NCBI GenBank assembly: GCA_004794655.1
Contig: SMMW01000033.1
Coordinates: 1,987,501 to 2,051,500, forward strand
Direction: 5' to 3'
Origin: Marisa cornuarietis
Lineage: Eukaryota > Mollusca > Gastropoda > Architaenioglossa > Ampullariidae
DNA: 64,000 nt
Every line of letters starts with the position of its first letter. Positions within the stretch are counted from its first letter, which is position 1. Below, one piece after another: positions 63,671 through 64,000 of this stretch. Under the pieces are notes generated by a model. That model ran no database searches. It was not told the origin of the DNA and worked only from the letters and a program-made list of their open reading frames with translations. Position numbers and translations under genes: made by a program.

Positions 63671-64000
63671 TCTGATGTTAGCCTATGGCACAAGGGATCC
63701 AGGGCACCTGCTATAATTTGTATGAGATGTGAAAAGAACATATGCTTGTTTAAGCGTGTTCTGTTGTACTGTTTGTCACTTTCAAATGTAATACTTGACT
63801 GCAGTGGCTGCTTCTATCTTACACCAAGAGTGACAGCATGAGAAAATATTATAATGAATGCTATTTCATTCTCATGTTATAAAAAAAGAAAAAAAGAGGA
63901 TGACCTTGTGTAAAACAATTGTTGAGGGTATCAGGACCAGTGTTAGATAAAAGAAGATAAGAACACAAGTGGGTGATAGTATTTTAGATAACTTTGTGAC

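Noticed and set aside
53501..64000. Exons 3 and 4 of gene 4
   Set aside because: I searched for CxxxCG-type exon 3 and the LTVLGALL-type tail on both strands and saw none; TTGCAG at 57961 leads into LINE sequence.

Overview
The window is nuclear DNA from an animal, most likely an invertebrate and plausibly a mollusc. That assignment is an inference from long (CA)n tracts, tRNA-derived SINEs, several non-LTR retrotransposon families, mariner, Tc1 and hAT relics, short exons and AT-rich introns. I see no prokaryotic gene organisation, no rRNA and no convincing functional tRNA. Most long open frames are microsatellites or transposon fragments.

The content that is not repeat is a tandem array, all on the + strand, of small multi-exon genes for a secreted, cysteine-rich, membrane-anchored protein family that I do not recognise. 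Gene 1 lies at 15.0-16.7 kb, gene 2 at 22.7-24.4 kb, gene 3 at 36.2-42.1 kb, a lone relic exon at 48.96 kb, and truncated gene 4 at 52.7-53.5 kb. The complete plan is four coding exons with constant intron phases 1, 2 and 1. Exon 1 is a signal peptide starting MKY or MKC. Exon 2 carries C-x3-C-x16/17-C, exon 3 carries C-x3-C-x18/19-C, and exon 4 is a short hydrophobic C-terminal tail that looks like a GPI-attachment or membrane-anchor signal. The predicted products are about 96-114 residues.

The array shows birth and death of genes. Gene 1 looks intact but has five cysteines. Gene 2 has lost the splice donor of exon 2 and should end early. Gene 3 is a chimera: promoter and signal exon of the gene 4 type joined to exons 2-4 of the gene 2 type, with a relic of its old exon 2 in between. 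Gene 4 keeps two exons and loses the rest. Upstream DNA of genes 3 and 4 is duplicated (about 27.8-36.2 kb and 49.2-52.7 kb), with further pieces at 55.2-55.7 kb and 62.3-63.0 kb. Comparing the copies reveals two transposon insertions: a 3.1 kb element with inverted ends (27.85-30.93 kb) and a hAT-like element (33.5-35.8 kb). Inside the duplicated block is a second candidate peptide exon, cysteine-rich and terminal, at 31.37 and 50.27 kb.

The first 14.8 kb holds repeats: a degraded non-LTR retrotransposon, SINEs, a GC-rich patch at 5.2-6.7 kb, a mariner relic and microsatellites. The stretch from 53.5 kb to the end is mostly non-LTR retrotransposon debris. Genes 1-4 have visible core promoters: TATA boxes 70-125 bp before the ATG, a TATA-to-TCAGT initiator spacing of 30 bp in genes 3 and 4, CCAAT boxes in genes 3 and 4, and a shared TGATTGACAG element in genes 1 and 2.
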